From Gillisia marina (GTDB taxonomy: Bacteria > Bacteroidota > Bacteroidia > Flavobacteriales > Flavobacteriaceae), in contig NZ_AJLT01000042.1 in assembly GCF_000258765.1 (NCBI RefSeq), positions 30,264 to 94,263 on the forward strand: DNA of 64,000 bases. The letters are read 5' to 3'. The position numbers and the translations under genes were made by a program. Position 1 is the stretch's first letter; every line of letters starts with the position of its first letter. The notes under the pieces were generated by a model. The model made no database searches. It had not been told where the DNA came from and was given only the letters and a program-made list of their open reading frames with translations. Positions 17,883 through 28,430 of the stretch are shown here, piece by piece.

Positions 17883-19280
17883 CTAGGAGGTTTTTATATA
17901 AGAATTAATAATTTCCTTCACGCTTTTTCTATTGAAGATCTGAGGGAAAAGTTCTTCGATAATGATGTAATATTCAGAATCTATTTTAAGTCCATTATTT
18001 AAATGAAAATAACCTTTATCACCTTCATTTAAATTGAAATAAAGCCCTGCTAACCTATATTCGATTTCGGCAGAATCAGGATAGAATTCTATAGCCTGCA
18101 TTAAATTCTGAATAGCAGTTTCATATTCCCCAAGGTTTATAAGGATATCGCAACGTCTAATCCACGTCTCCAACTCGTAATTACCAAGCTCAATAGTTTT
18201 TTGATATCCACGCTCGGCTTCTTCAAAGAAATTAAGGCGGCTGTTTATCTTTGCGAAGCGTTTCCAATAAAGCACATTTTCTTCATCAATATTAATCGCT
18301 TTATTTATATAATATAGTGCTTTTTGGTAATTCTTTTTCTTGAAATAAAAGTCGGTTATAGCGATCCATCCTTTATCCAATAATGGATCTTCATGAACAG
18401 TTTTAGAATAATTTTCCAGAGCATACTCATCTAAACCTAATTTTTCGAAACATTTTCCAATTCTTAAATATGCAAATGATGTGGGATCATCTAAGTCTAA
18501 AGTGATTTTATAATTTTCAATCGCTTCATTATACCTACCTAGTTTTTCAAGAACTTTTCCTTTTTCAAGGTAAGCTCCAATAAAATATTCGTCGCTAATA
18601 ATGGCAAAATCAAACGCCATTAAAGCTTTATCTAATTGCTTAAGGTCAAAATACTGTTTTCCAACTTGATGCCAAGCAACTTCGCAATAGGGATTCTTGT
18701 TGAGGAACATGTTGAGAAAGTCAATTGACTCATTCTTTTGTTCCAGAAAATCGAAACAATACATAATATTATACAATGCAGAATAATCTTCTTCATCTGC
18801 TTCTAAACATTGCATAAAGCTAAGCTTCGCATTTTCGAAATCTTCTAAAAATAAATATTCCATTCCTAACAAGGAATAAACATCTGCAGTGTCAAGAGTG
18901 ATATCAAGGGCAAGTTCCAACATCTGAATCGCCATTTTGTGATCGTCTCGTTTAGAAAAAATATTAGCTTTTTGGATAAAAATCTCCTCATTGGAGGATT
19001 CCAAAGTATGTAGTTCGTTTAATAGACCATCTGCAAGGTCTAATTTATCCTCAAATACTAGGATTTCAACTCTAAATAATTTCAAATTCGTAGAAGTGGG
19101 GTGTTGAGCCAGTCCTAATTTCACGGCCTTTTTAGCCAGTGCAATTTTTCCATTCTCTAAATAGTGATGAATGATATCCTCAAATTCTTCTGAATCAAAA
19201 AACAAAACATCATTTGTTTTTAGCATAGATTCAAAACGGGTAAGTGAGAAATTGTTTTCTTCGTTATGACTTAATTGCAT
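17883..19280 (-). CDS. tetratricopeptide repeat protein
   Basis: Protein of 465 residues composed almost entirely of TPR-like helical pairs (for example YNIMYCFDFLEQ, AFDFAIISDEYFIGAYLEKG, YNEAIENYKITLDLDD, YQKALYYINKAINID). No signal peptide or membrane segment is seen, so a cytoplasmic scaffold is likely. The N-terminal ~45 residues are not repeat-like. Homologues are widespread in Flavobacteriaceae but the partner is unknown. It stands between the DUF368 pair and the aminotransferase, with about 100-150 bases on each side. Confidence 0.82.
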   Translation of the reverse strand: MQLSHNEENNFSLTRFESMLKTNDVLFFDSEEFEDIIHHYLENGKIALAKKAVKLGLAQHPTSTNLKLFRVEILVFEDKLDLADGLLNELHTLESSNEEIFIQKANIFSKRDDHKMAIQMLELALDITLDTADVYSLLGMEYLFLEDFENAKLSFMQCLEADEEDYSALYNIMYCFDFLEQKNESIDFLNMFLNKNPYCEVAWHQVGKQYFDLKQLDKALMAFDFAIISDEYFIGAYLEKGKVLEKLGRYNEAIENYKITLDLDDPTSFAYLRIGKCFEKLGLDEYALENYSKTVHEDPLLDKGWIAITDFYFKKKNYQKALYYINKAINIDEENVLYWKRFAKINSRLNFFEEAERGYQKTIELGNYELETWIRRCDILINLGEYETAIQNLMQAIEFYPDSAEIEYRLAGLYFNLNEGDKGYFHLNNGLKIDSEYYIIIEELFPQIFNRKSVKEIINSYIKTS

Positions 19281-19379
19281 ACACTGGGGATTACGAGATT
19301 TCTACAGTATTAAAGTTATAAAGGATAACAGTTAAACTGTAAGGGTATCTATATTGTTTTTAACAAAGTAATTAACAAG

Positions 19380-20567
19380 TTAAGATTGACTTTCAATTTC
19401 ATTTAAAATGTCAATAATAATGCCACATCCTTCTTTAATTTCCTGAGTTGTAATTGTTAAGGGGGGAGTTATTCTAATGGCAGTTTTTTCAAATAAAAGC
19501 CAGAACAAAATTAGACCTTTCTCTTGTGCTTTCAAAATAATTGTTGTTGCCATTTCTTCTGAAGTAGTAATCGCAGCAAGCATAAGCCCTATCCCTCTTA
19601 CTTCTTTAATAAGTGGATGTACGAGTAACTTTCTGAATAATTTTTCTTTCTGAAGGGTTTCTGCCATAAGGTCAGATTCTGTGATTTCCTGCAAAGTGGC
19701 TAGTGCGGCCGCAGCAATTACGGGATTACCTCCAAACGTAGTAATATGTCCTAATTTAGGATTGTCCATAAGTGTATCCATCACTTCTTCTGATGCGGTA
19801 AAGGCACCAATTGGCATTCCACCACCCATACCTTTTCCCATTACTAGAATATCAGGTACCATGTTATAATGTTCAAAACCAAACAATTTTCCGGTTCTTC
19901 CAAATCCAGGCTGAATTTCATCTATGATCAATAAGGCACCTGCTTTTTCGCAATGTGCTTTTAGTTTTTGTAAATAATTGTTTTCAGGTAAAATAAAACC
20001 GGCTCCTCCTTGAATAGTTTCAAGGATTACCGCGGCGGTATTTACTGTAATGTCTTTAAAATCTTCTTCAGAATTAAAATTTATAAAACGAACATCTCCA
20101 ATGAGTGGTCTAAATGGAGCTACGCGTTCTTCATAACTCATTAAACTCAAGGAACCCATCGTGTTTCCATGATAAGCATTTTTGGCTGCGATAATTTCGG
20201 TTCTTCCTGTAGATCGTCTGGCTAGTTTTAAGGCTCCTTCCATAGCTTCGGTACCAGAATTAGTAAGATATGTTTTGCTTAAAGGTTTTGGTAAGTGCTT
20301 CGCTAAAAGTTTGGTTAAATCAACAGCAGGGGATAGGGCAAATTCTCCATACACCATTACATGCAGATATTTTTCTGCTTGCTCTTTAATCGCACTAACA
20401 ACCCGGGGATGACAATGTCCTAAACTGCAGGCTGAAACTCCCGCCACGAAATCTAAAAATTTTCTTCCTTGTATTGAATAAATGTAAGAGCCTTTAGCAT
20501 GGGAAATTTCCATAGCTAAGGGGTGCGGCGTGGTTTGCGCCTGATATTTTAAAAAATCTTCTTTCAA
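19380..20567 (-). CDS. class III PLP aminotransferase, acetylornithine aminotransferase-like
   Basis: Fold-type I PLP enzyme of 395 residues. Recognisable blocks are FLDFVAGVSACSLGHCHP, TNSGTEAMEGALKLARR, LILDEIQPGFGRTGK-type LLIIDEIQPGFGRTG and the PLP lysine in VMGKGMGGGMPIGAF. It probably transfers an omega- or delta-amino group to 2-oxoglutarate; the true substrate (N-acetylornithine, ornithine or GABA) is open, and no arginine genes adjoin it. The start codon is TTG at 20567, immediately after the OstA-like stop (TAG-TTG), so translation is probably coupled. The first codons (MKEDFLKYQAQTTPHP) look like the true family N-terminus. Confidence 0.85.
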   Translation of the reverse strand: MKEDFLKYQAQTTPHPLAMEISHAKGSYIYSIQGRKFLDFVAGVSACSLGHCHPRVVSAIKEQAEKYLHVMVYGEFALSPAVDLTKLLAKHLPKPLSKTYLTNSGTEAMEGALKLARRSTGRTEIIAAKNAYHGNTMGSLSLMSYEERVAPFRPLIGDVRFINFNSEEDFKDITVNTAAVILETIQGGAGFILPENNYLQKLKAHCEKAGALLIIDEIQPGFGRTGKLFGFEHYNMVPDILVMGKGMGGGMPIGAFTASEEVMDTLMDNPKLGHITTFGGNPVIAAAALATLQEITESDLMAETLQKEKLFRKLLVHPLIKEVRGIGLMLAAITTSEEMATTIILKAQEKGLILFWLLFEKTAIRITPPLTITTQEIKEGCGIIIDILNEIESQS

Positions 20568-22378
20568 CTATTCTGATTTTTTCTTAGCACCATTTACAGA
20601 CTTCTTCTTTTTCTCCAATAGTTTTTTCTTGTCTAAGAGAAAAGAGTCAACTTCTTTTATGGGAACTCCTAAACTATCAACTTTGGTATCTTTAAGATCT
20701 TCAGGGCTTAATCTGGAATTTTCATTTAACAAGGAAGGTTCTCCATTTGTCTCATCAAAAAAGTCTTCTTGTTCTTCCGGTAAAGGAATTCCTTTGATCT
20801 TTATAAGCTTAGGAGGTTCTTCTCCTTTAAATAAATCAGATTTCTGTAATAATTGCTCCTCTCCCCGCCAATTAAAGCCGGGAAGTTCGCGAGCATTTGG
20901 AGGAAAATCTTCTGGAGGTGTGAGTGTCCCATCTACTTGTTTATAATAATAGATATCTCGAATTGTTTTATTTTCAAAGAGAATTTTTATAGAACTAGAG
21001 AGAGTTTTATTGATGCCTAACAATTCATTTTCTTCATTTCTGCTATAGTAAATAGTTTCAGTATTTTTTATAATATCAACCTGATACAATTCATTATTTA
21101 CAAATAGTCCGGTGAGTTCTTTTCCTTTTACTTGATTATAGCCTTCTATACTATCCTTCTGAATAAGAAATGCATCATAAAAAAACTTTTAAAGAATCGA
21201 GTTTTTCGGTTTCTGGATTATTAAGAATATGAATAGTATCTCCGGTCATCTGATTATTATCTGACCAAACTATTGGAGTTCTTTTCTTGGTTACTGAAGT
21301 CGCGGGACCACTTCCAATATTAATGAGCTTCGTAATTCCTTTTTTCTGATTCACATATACAGAATCGCTCTTACCGCTCATATCACTTTTGAATAATCGA
21401 ACATTATAGAAGCCTCTTACAATTCTATTTTCCGGTTTTCCGGTAATCATCAAGGTGTCACTATGAATAAAAATTGAATCCTTATCCTGAATGGTAGCTG
21501 CTACAGCTCTCTTAGTGATAAAAACTGAATCTTTTTCGCGATACACTTCCGCATAATGACCGGTAATTAAACTATGATTTAAAGTATCAGTTACTTTGAT
21601 GTTGTTTGTTCCGGAAGCAAAGCTTTTTGCTCTGTTAAAATAGAGACTATCTCCTTCCAAGATTCTATTTTCATAATCGATTCTGGAATTCTTCACAAAA
21701 TATCCAACATCTCCACGAGTGTCATAAAACCCACGTTCACAATAAACCGTACTGGTTTCACTTTCAATAGTAGTTGGGCCATATAGATAGGCATAGCCAC
21801 TATCAGAATAAAAATCCAGCTGTTGGGAGTTGATAGTGTATTTAGGATTAGTAACTTTTACATTACTAAGAAATGAGTATTTATCCTGATCCATATAATA
21901 CCTTCCAATTCTGCTGGTAAGTACACTTGCCGTATCTCGAACCGTTCCTCCACTTCTATAATAGGCTTGTTGTTTTACTCGATCAAAGAATAAAGTATCA
22001 GTTTCAATAGAAGACTGTGGCCTGCTCATTTTTACATTTCCACTGGCAAATGCAAATTGGGTAGTTCCATTATATTCGGCATACTTACTTTGCATAGTAA
22101 CAGTATCTCCCTGTTGCATTCTCACATTTCCATAGGCCTTGAAAAAGTTTGCCTGATCATAATGAATTGCCTGATCACACCAAATCTCTATCCCTTCATG
22201 AATAAAATGAACCTGATTGGTCACTTTGCTTAAAATAATAGCACCCGGATATTTGTTTTCGTCTTTTAAAGTCCTGTCACTGGTATAGTCAATTTTTTTT
22301 TGACTCTTGTGCGAAAGTTTTGGTTATGCTTAACAAGCATAATAAGATGATAAATAAATTATGAGAAGGAATTTTCAA
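20568..22378 (-). CDS. OstA/LptA-like LPS transport protein, two frame breaks
   Basis: Exported protein of the OstA-like N-domain group, which in Bacteroidota probably replaces or assists LptA/LptD in moving LPS. The N-terminal signal sequence (LFIILLCLLSITKTFAQE) is followed by repeated short beta-strand units (VHFIHEGIEIWCDQA, YGNVRMQQGDTVTM, YAEYNGTTQFAFASGNV, and so on) and ends in a Pro/Glu then Lys-rich tail (LLEKKKKSVNGAKKK). Two frame breaks interrupt it. Removing one base from the T9 run 22293-22301 and one from the A7 run 21179-21185 joins everything into about 602 residues. The start is uncertain (TTG 22378 proposed; no ATG in frame). Confidence 0.78.
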
Positions 22379-22671
22379 ATCTAAAGAGTTTGATTCAAAA
22401 GTAATGAAAAGTGAAGCAACGGGAATAGTTCGTTCTTCAAAAATATAGATATTAAGAATAAAATGATATATCCGGTATAAGAATGTATTATCAATAGGGG
22501 CAAGGTTGATTTGTTAAGTTATGTTACGATAAATGCGAGAAATCACAAACTTTTCTAAATATTAACTAAAATTAATATTTTCGAAATCTCTTTAAGAAAA
22601 TATTAACCATCTAAGGGAAACTAGTCTTGTTTTTCTCACGTAAGTTTAGGCATAATCTAGAAAACTTAATT
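22379..22671. other. divergent intergenic region upstream of the ferritin-like genes
   Basis: About 290 bases of A/T-rich sequence separate the OstA-like start (-) from the Tat-lipoprotein start (+). No small ORF with support and no standard TAnnTTTG element for the plus strand was found. The only promoter candidate is the ECF-like pair at 22616-22642. Confidence 0.5.
22616..22642 (+). promoter_or_regulatory. possible ECF-sigma-type promoter for ferritin-like pair
   Basis: GGAAAC at 22616-22621 and CGTA at 22639-22642 are separated by 17 bases. This resembles ECF sigma factor promoters (GAAAC / CGT(A/C)). It lies 30 bases before the ATG. It is weak as a single site; support would need recurrence elsewhere. 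Confidence 0.35.
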
Positions 22672-23454
22672 ATGAAAAAACCAGTGATTAAAGTGGAAGT
22701 TTCCTCGGAAGCCCACTCAAAAACAAGTAACTCTCGTAGACAATTCCTGAAAATTGGAAGTTTAGCGGTAGTAGGATCCAGCTTATTTTTATATGGATGT
22801 AGTGATGATGATGACAATGCAGGCCCAGTTACTCCACCAGTAGATGGAGTTTTCGATTTAGGAAGCGGAAATTTGGGAATTTTAAATTATGCGTATGCCT
22901 TGGAACAGCTAGAAGCGGAATTTTATACTGAAGTAGTGGCAGGAGCTTATTATATGGGCTTGGCAGACGGTTCTGCAGAAAAAACACTTCTTGAAGATGT
23001 ATGGTATCACGAAGTAATACACCGTGAATTCTTTAAAACAGCCATAAGTGCTGTTGCACCAGATGATATTTTACCAGACTTAGAATTTGATTTTAGCGGT
23101 GTTGATTTTAGTAGCCGTGATTCTGTGCTAGCCACATCTCTAATATTAGAAGATACAGGAGTTTCAGCTTATAATGGTGCGGGTAAATTAATAGACGTAA
23201 CTGCGCCAATGGGTGATACTTATTTGTTGCTTGCAGGAAAAATAGTTTCGGTTGAAGCTAGACACGCTTCAGCATTTGCAGATTTAATTAATCCAGGTAC
23301 TACTGCCTTTGCTAGAGATGGTATTTTAGTAGACCTTGGTGGAACTGGATTATCTTATGACAAGGCAACACCACCAAGTGATGTTCTTGCTGCGGTTGGA
23401 GCCACAGGGTTTGTTACAACTGAATTTACTGCAAATGAATTACCAACTGAGTAA
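22672..23454 (+). CDS. ferritin-like domain protein, Tat-exported lipoprotein
   Basis: Member of the ferritin-like group that includes desiccation-related proteins. The N-terminus has a textbook twin-arginine motif SRRQFLK, a hydrophobic stretch, and a lipobox ending FLYGC, followed by an Asp-rich spacer (SDDDDNAG). The four-helix-bundle helices hold candidate di-metal ligands: LEQLEAEFYTEV, WYHEVIHREFF, LEDTGVSAYNG and SVEARHASAFADL. Predicted location is the periplasmic side of a membrane as a folded, cofactor-loaded protein. ATG at 22672 (MKKPVIKVEV, 260 residues) is preferred to a frame extension at 22627 that would overlap the candidate promoter. It is paired with the next gene, 27 bases away. 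Confidence 0.82.
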   Translation: MKKPVIKVEVSSEAHSKTSNSRRQFLKIGSLAVVGSSLFLYGCSDDDDNAGPVTPPVDGVFDLGSGNLGILNYAYALEQLEAEFYTEVVAGAYYMGLADGSAEKTLLEDVWYHEVIHREFFKTAISAVAPDDILPDLEFDFSGVDFSSRDSVLATSLILEDTGVSAYNGAGKLIDVTAPMGDTYLLLAGKIVSVEARHASAFADLINPGTTAFARDGILVDLGGTGLSYDKATPPSDVLAAVGATGFVTTEFTANELPTE

Positions 23455-23481
23455 TTAATTTATCAATTTAAAACGAAAAAA

Positions 23482-24324
23482 ATGAATTTATTAAAAATAT
23501 TAGACAACCTTTCTAACGAAGATCTTTTAAACACAAAAAGTTCTAGAAGAGGTTCCATAAGTCAATTTACGAATACAAGTAAGAATATTGCTTTGGCATC
23601 TATTCCTTTTGCTTTAGCTGCTACTAGTAGCAAAGCTAAGGCTGCAACTGCATCAATGTCTGCTGCGGCATTCCAAGCTACTCCAACAGAGGTATTAAAC
23701 TTTGCTTTAACTCTAGAATATTTGGAGCGTAACTTTTATCAAATAGCGATGGATACTGATGGACTTATACCTGAAGCAGATCGTGCAGTTTTTGGACAAA
23801 TATTAAAGCACGAAACTTCTCACGTTAACTTTTTTGCAGCTGCTTTAGGAGAGAACGCCATTGAGGAACCAACTTTTGATTTTACAGGAGCTCCAGGAGG
23901 CTTAGCATTAGATACTTTTGAAAACTATGAAACTTTCATGGCATTATCTCAAGGGTTTGAAGATACAGGAGTGAGAGCTTTCAAAGGACAAGCAGGTGCA
24001 TTGGCCAATGATAATGATTTATTGACTTTTGCTTTACAAGTTCACTCGGTAGAGGCAAGACATGCTTCCCAAGTACGTAGAATGAGAGGTCAAAAAGGCT
24101 GGGTAACCGGTGGTACTGCTATGAGTAATGGTATCCCTTCTGCATTTGATGCAGTATATGCAGGAGAAGCAAATACTGTACAAGGTGGTGTAGAACTTGC
24201 AGGGTTGTTTGGTGAATTTGGAGGGCCTCAAGCTGTTCAAGAAGCTTTTGATGAGCCATTAACGATGGGTGAAGTACTTGCTATAGGTGGAATCTTTATT
24301 GTTTCAGAGGATAGTGATAACTAG
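23482..24324 (+). CDS. ferritin-like domain protein, partner of the preceding gene
   Basis: 280-residue paralogue of the same ferritin-like group. Key segments are TLEYLERNFYQIA, ILKHETSHVNFF, FEDTGVRAFKGQAG and HSVEARHASQVRRMRG, keeping the same Glu/His spacing as the gene upstream. The N-terminus has SRRGSISQF followed by a moderately hydrophobic Ala-rich stretch (IALASIPFALAATSSKAKA) compatible with a Tat or Sec signal; no lipobox Cys. A strong terminator follows at 24355. The two genes appear to be a dedicated transcription unit. Confidence 0.8.
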   Translation: MNLLKILDNLSNEDLLNTKSSRRGSISQFTNTSKNIALASIPFALAATSSKAKAATASMSAAAFQATPTEVLNFALTLEYLERNFYQIAMDTDGLIPEADRAVFGQILKHETSHVNFFAAALGENAIEEPTFDFTGAPGGLALDTFENYETFMALSQGFEDTGVRAFKGQAGALANDNDLLTFALQVHSVEARHASQVRRMRGQKGWVTGGTAMSNGIPSAFDAVYAGEANTVQGGVELAGLFGEFGGPQAVQEAFDEPLTMGEVLAIGGIFIVSEDSDN

Positions 24325-24354
24325 AAGTTAAACTAGATTACTTTTATATTAAAA

Positions 24355-24385
24355 ATGCCTTTCAGAAATGAAAGGCATTTTTTTA
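24355..24385. terminator. bidirectional terminator, ferritin-like pair / purA
   Basis: Perfect 9-base stem ATGCCTTTC / GAAAGGCAT with a 6-base loop, flanked by A run and T run. It lies between the convergent ferritin-like gene and purA. Confidence 0.9.
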
Positions 24386-24407
24386 TAAGATAATTTTTTA
24401 AAAGAAA

Positions 24408-25679
24408 TTATCTTTGAATTGTCTGTTTTCTATCTGGTCCCACTGAAATTACAGAAATTGGAGTTTTTAATTCATTTTCTAAGAATTTTACATATTCCAT
24501 AAATTCTGAAGGTAGTTCTGAAGCTTCTGTCATTTTTGTAAGATCTTCTTTCCAGCCTTTAAACTCTGTATAAATAGGAGTTACATTTTCTGGTTCAATA
24601 TTATACGGCAAATGTTTAATTTCTTCACCTTTATATTTGTAAGAGGTACATATTTTTAGGGTTTTAAATCCGCTAAGGACATCCCCTTTCATCATAATTA
24701 ATTGCGTAATCCCATTTATTTGTACAGCATATCTAAGGGCAACAAGATCTAACCACCCACATCTTCTTGCACGCCCTGTTGTTGCTCCAAATTCATTACC
24801 AACTCTTCCCATTCTTTCTCCATCTTCATCGAAAAGTTCTGTAGGGAAGGGGCCACTTCCAACTCTGGTAGTGTATGCTTTAAAGATTCCAAAAGCATCG
24901 CCAATTTTGTTAGGCGCAACACCTAAACCTGTACAAGCTCCTGCCGCAGTTGTGTTAGAAGAAGTTACAAAAGGATAGGTTCCAAAATCTATATCTAATA
25001 AAGAGCCTTGTGCACCTTCAGCTAAAATAGATTTTCCATCTTCTTGCGCTGTCTGTAAATATTGCTCACTATCTATAAATTTTAAAGACTTCAGTAATTC
25101 TACCGCTTTAAAGAATTCTGTTTCTAATTCAGCTAAATCATATTGAACATCCACATTATAGAAACTTATCATAGCTTCATGCTTGTCTGCCAATATTCTG
25201 TATTTTTCTTTCCAATTGTCTAACTCCAAATCTCCAACACGAATTCCATTTCTTCCGGTTTTGTCCATATAAGTAGGTCCAATCCCTTTAAGTGTAGAAC
25301 CAATCTTTGCTTTTCCTTTAGAAGCTTCAGAAGCTGCATCAAGCAATCTGTGCGTGGGAAGTATTAAATGTGCTTTTCTCGAGATATACAGATTTTTTCT
25401 ATAATCTGTTTTGAAGGCGTCTAAATTCTCCAATTCTTTTTTGAAAATCACAGGATCTATAACAACTCCGTTACCAACTAAATTTATGGTGTCCTTGTGA
25501 AAAATCCCGGATGGGATGGTATGAAGAACATGTTTTTGACCATCGAATTCCAACGTATGTCCCGCATTTGGACCTCCTTGAAATCTAGCAATTATGTCAT
25601 ATTTTTTGGTAAATACATCTACAATTTTACCCTTTCCTTCATCTCCCCATTGTAATCCGAGTAGTAAGTCTACTGCCAT
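24408..25679 (-). CDS. purA: adenylosuccinate synthetase
   Basis: GTP-dependent condensation of IMP and aspartate, the first committed step to [17 protein letters not shown] carries the catalytic Asp, and GGPNAGHTL is the phosphate-binding His segment. [18 protein letters not shown] and [13 protein letters not shown] are the other hallmark blocks. The protein has 423 residues, normal length. Its ATG lies inside the uncorrected end of the Fur-family gene; with a one-base repair there the two genes would be separated by 6 bases. Confidence 0.97.
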   Translation of the reverse strand: MAVDLLLGLQWGDEGKGKIVDVFTKKYDIIARFQGGPNAGHTLEFDGQKHVLHTIPSGIFHKDTINLVGNGVVIDPVIFKKELENLDAFKTDYRKNLYISRKAHLILPTHRLLDAASEASKGKAKIGSTLKGIGPTYMDKTGRNGIRVGDLELDNWKEKYRILADKHEAMISFYNVDVQYDLAELETEFFKAVELLKSLKFIDSEQYLQTAQEDGKSILAEGAQGSLLDIDFGTYPFVTSSNTTAAGACTGLGVAPNKIGDAFGIFKAYTTRVGSGPFPTELFDEDGERMGRVGNEFGATTGRARRCGWLDLVALRYAVQINGITQLIMMKGDVLSGFKTLKICTSYKYKGEEIKHLPYNIEPENVTPIYTEFKGWKEDLTKMTEASELPSEFMEYVKFLENELKTPISVISVGPDRKQTIQR

Positions 25680-26145
25680 AAATATCTAATTTGTTGATTG
25701 TTTTTTTTGTGCCGTAAAAGTATAAAGAATGTTTAGAAACTTCAATATTAAAAATCTCTTCAATTGTTTGCTTAATACTTTGAATTCTAGGATCGCAAAA
25801 TTCTATTACCTCTCCTGTGTCGGTTAAGATAATATGATCGTGCTGCCTATCGAAATAGGACTTTTCATATTGTGATTGGTTTTGGCCAAATTGATGCCTT
25901 CTTACCAAACCACATTCTAAAAGCAATTCTATAGTATTATATAAAGTGGCGCGACTTACTCTATATTTCTTATTTTTCATGTTGATATAAAGCGATTCTA
26001 TATCAAAATGCTCTTCGTTATTATAGATCTCTTGTAAAATAGCAAAGCGTTCCGGGGTTTTACGGTGCCCTTTTTCCTCCAAATATTTGGTAAACACGTT
26101 TTTTACAACTGCTTGATCATTCTTATTTCCGCTTTTCTTGCTCAT
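25639..26145 (-). CDS. Fur-family metal-responsive repressor
   Basis: Winged-helix regulator of the Fur/PerR/Zur group. DNA-binding part: [19 protein letters not shown] and [19 protein letters not shown]. The dimerisation part has the metal site [24 protein letters not shown]. The usual C-terminal CxxC pair is absent. As given the frame runs 41 bases into purA. Dropping one base of the T8 run 25701-25708 would end the protein at 25686 with 152 residues (GTKKQSTN), 6 bases before purA. This is plausible but unproven because both ends are functional reading frames. Metal specificity (Fe, Zn or peroxide) cannot be decided. Confidence 0.88.
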   Translation of the reverse strand: MSKKSGNKNDQAVVKNVFTKYLEEKGHRKTPERFAILQEIYNNEEHFDIESLYINMKNKKYRVSRATLYNTIELLLECGLVRRHQFGQNQSQYEKSYFDRQHDHIILTDTGEVIEFCDPRIQSIKQTIEEIFNIEVSKHSLYFYGTKKTINKLDIYGSRLTTRITMGR

Positions 26146-26174
26146 AATATTCCTTCGATTACAAAGGTATTGGT

Positions 26175-28388
26175 TTATTCTCTTGACACCTTATCTATCC
26201 CACTTATTTTTTTAAGATGTTCTATTAGTGTATCTAAGATTGAATTGTTTTTTACAATAACCGTTATATTCCCGGTAAATACTCCATCTGAACTATCAAA
26301 ATTAATGCTACGCATATTAACATTCATACTTTTTGAAATTTCTTGAGTAATCTCACTTACCAATCCTAAATTATCGATCCCAGTTAAATTGATAATTGCC
26401 TTGAAATCTTGTTGTGAGGAATCTATCCATTTCGCCTGAATAATCCTATATGCATAATTACTTTGAAACTGAATAGCATTGGGACAATCCTTTTTATGAA
26501 CCTTTATACCTTCACTAACAGTAATGAAACCAAAAACGCGATCTCCAGGAATTGGATTGCAACAATTTGCTAATTTATAATCTAATACCTCTTCTTCCTT
26601 TCCGAATACTAGTTGGTCGTACTTAGAAGTGATTTCTTCCTTATTAAGATCTTCTGCGATCTTAGGTGTTCTGATCTTATTCTTAATATAACTTACAAAA
26701 GCATTGCTTCTGGATGCTGTAAATTCTTTTAAACTCTTATTGTCTATTTTTCCAATTCCTACCCTATAAAAAAGATCGAGACTGGTTTTTAATTTGAAGT
26801 AGATCACCAACTCATTGATCATACTTTCATTAAAACTCAATTTTTGAGCTTTTAACTTCCTTGCTAAAACAGCTTTTCCTTCTTCTGCAAGCTCTTTTTT
26901 CTCTTCTCTTAAAGAAGATTTTATTTTAGATCTTGCTCTGGCTGTACTGGCATAATCTAACCAGTTGATGTTAGGCTTCGCACTGTCTGATGTGATGATT
27001 TCTATCTGATCTCCACTTTTTAGCTCATGACTAAGCGGCACCAACTTATTATTTACCTTGGCACCACGGGTATGCAATCCAATTGCGGTATGAATGCTGA
27101 AGGCAAAGTCTAAGGGAGTAGCACCTTTTGGTAATGATTTTAGATCTCCTTGTGGAGTAAACACAAATATTTCTTTTGCGTATAAATTCAGTTTGAATTG
27201 CTCTACAAAATCTACTGCGTTGGCTTCAGAATTTTCTAAGGCTTCCTGTAGTCTATTCAACCATTCTTCCATGGTCTTTTCTTCCTGTTCAGCACCTTGC
27301 TTGTATTTATAATGAGCAGCATAACCTTTTTCGGCTATTTCATTCATTCGCTCACTTCGTATTTGCACTTCAACCCATCTTCCTTTTGGTCCCATTACGG
27401 TGATATGTAATGCTTCATATCCGGTAGATTTCGGAGAAGAGATCCAATCTCTTAATCTTATGGGATTAGGTCTAAAGTGATCGGTTACGATTGAATATAT
27501 TTTCCAAGCCAAGAATTTTTCATTTGCCACGTCACCTTTGTAGATAATACGAACCGCAAACTTATCGAAGACCTCATCAAAAGTGATATTTTGAGTCTTT
27601 ATTTTTCTCCAGATAGAATAGATAGACTTCGGTCTCCCTTTAATGGTGTAATCCAAATGTTCTTGATCCAGAGAATCTTTAATAACCTTAGTAAAATCTT
27701 CTATATATGCATCTTGTTCCTGCTTACTTTCACGTATTTTTCGCAGGATATCATTGTAAACTTCCGGCTCGGTATATTTTAAACTCAGATCTTCGAGTTC
27801 GGTTTTAATACTGTAAAGTCCAATTCTATGAGCTAATGGCGCATAAATATAAAGGGTTTCTGACGCTATTTTAACCTGCTTATCTGGTTTCATCGCATCC
27901 ATAGTTTGCATATTATGCAACCTGTCTGCAATTTTTATAATGATTACCCTTACATCGTCGTTCAGAGTAAGCAACATTTTTCTGAAATTTTCTGCTTGCA
28001 GAGAAACGTCTTTATCCTGCTGTTGCTGTAAATGCGAGATCTTGGTAAGTCCGTCCACAATTAAGGCAACAGTTTTACCAAACATTTTCTCAATTTCATC
28101 TATTGTATAGGTGGTGTCTTCTACAACGTCATGCAATAGTGCAGCGGCAATAGAAGTTGCATCCAAACCAATTTCTGAAGCAACAATTTTTGCAACGGCG
28201 ATGGGATGAAAAATATAGGCCTCACCAGATTTTCTGCGCTGATTTTTATGCGCTTCTACGGAAGTATCAAAAGCCAACCTAATTAAGTTCTTGTCTTCTT
28301 TAGATAGGGATCTGTAACTTATGCGTAACAATTCTTTGTACTGGCGCGCAATTTCCTTATTTTCTTTAACTACTGCAGCTTCTGTCAT
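26175..28388 (-). CDS. spoT: bifunctional (p)ppGpp synthetase/hydrolase
   Basis: Long RelA/SpoT-homologue of 737 residues that makes and degrades (p)ppGpp. An N-terminal HD hydrolase domain is intact (FIHP near 60, LLHDVVEDT at 84-92, [11 protein letters not shown]). The synthetase domain shows [21 protein letters not shown] and [12 protein letters not shown]. The regulatory part contains TGS ([18 protein letters not shown]), a CC region ([16 protein letters not shown]) and a C-terminal ACT domain. With both catalytic motifs present it should be bifunctional. It lies 30 bases upstream of the Fur-family gene on the same strand. Confidence 0.95.
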   Translation of the reverse strand: MTEAAVVKENKEIARQYKELLRISYRSLSKEDKNLIRLAFDTSVEAHKNQRRKSGEAYIFHPIAVAKIVASEIGLDATSIAAALLHDVVEDTTYTIDEIEKMFGKTVALIVDGLTKISHLQQQQDKDVSLQAENFRKMLLTLNDDVRVIIIKIADRLHNMQTMDAMKPDKQVKIASETLYIYAPLAHRIGLYSIKTELEDLSLKYTEPEVYNDILRKIRESKQEQDAYIEDFTKVIKDSLDQEHLDYTIKGRPKSIYSIWRKIKTQNITFDEVFDKFAVRIIYKGDVANEKFLAWKIYSIVTDHFRPNPIRLRDWISSPKSTGYEALHITVMGPKGRWVEVQIRSERMNEIAEKGYAAHYKYKQGAEQEEKTMEEWLNRLQEALENSEANAVDFVEQFKLNLYAKEIFVFTPQGDLKSLPKGATPLDFAFSIHTAIGLHTRGAKVNNKLVPLSHELKSGDQIEIITSDSAKPNINWLDYASTARARSKIKSSLREEKKELAEEGKAVLARKLKAQKLSFNESMINELVIYFKLKTSLDLFYRVGIGKIDNKSLKEFTASRSNAFVSYIKNKIRTPKIAEDLNKEEITSKYDQLVFGKEEEVLDYKLANCCNPIPGDRVFGFITVSEGIKVHKKDCPNAIQFQSNYAYRIIQAKWIDSSQQDFKAIINLTGIDNLGLVSEITQEISKSMNVNMRSINFDSSDGVFTGNITVIVKNNSILDTLIEHLKKISGIDKVSRE

Positions 28389-28430
28389 AACTTAAAAATA
28401 CGATTAACATTATAAAGAAACAACTACAAA

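Noticed and set aside
22627..22671. N-terminal extension of the first ferritin-like protein
   Set aside because: It overlaps the candidate promoter and delays the Tat signal; ATG 22672 fits better.
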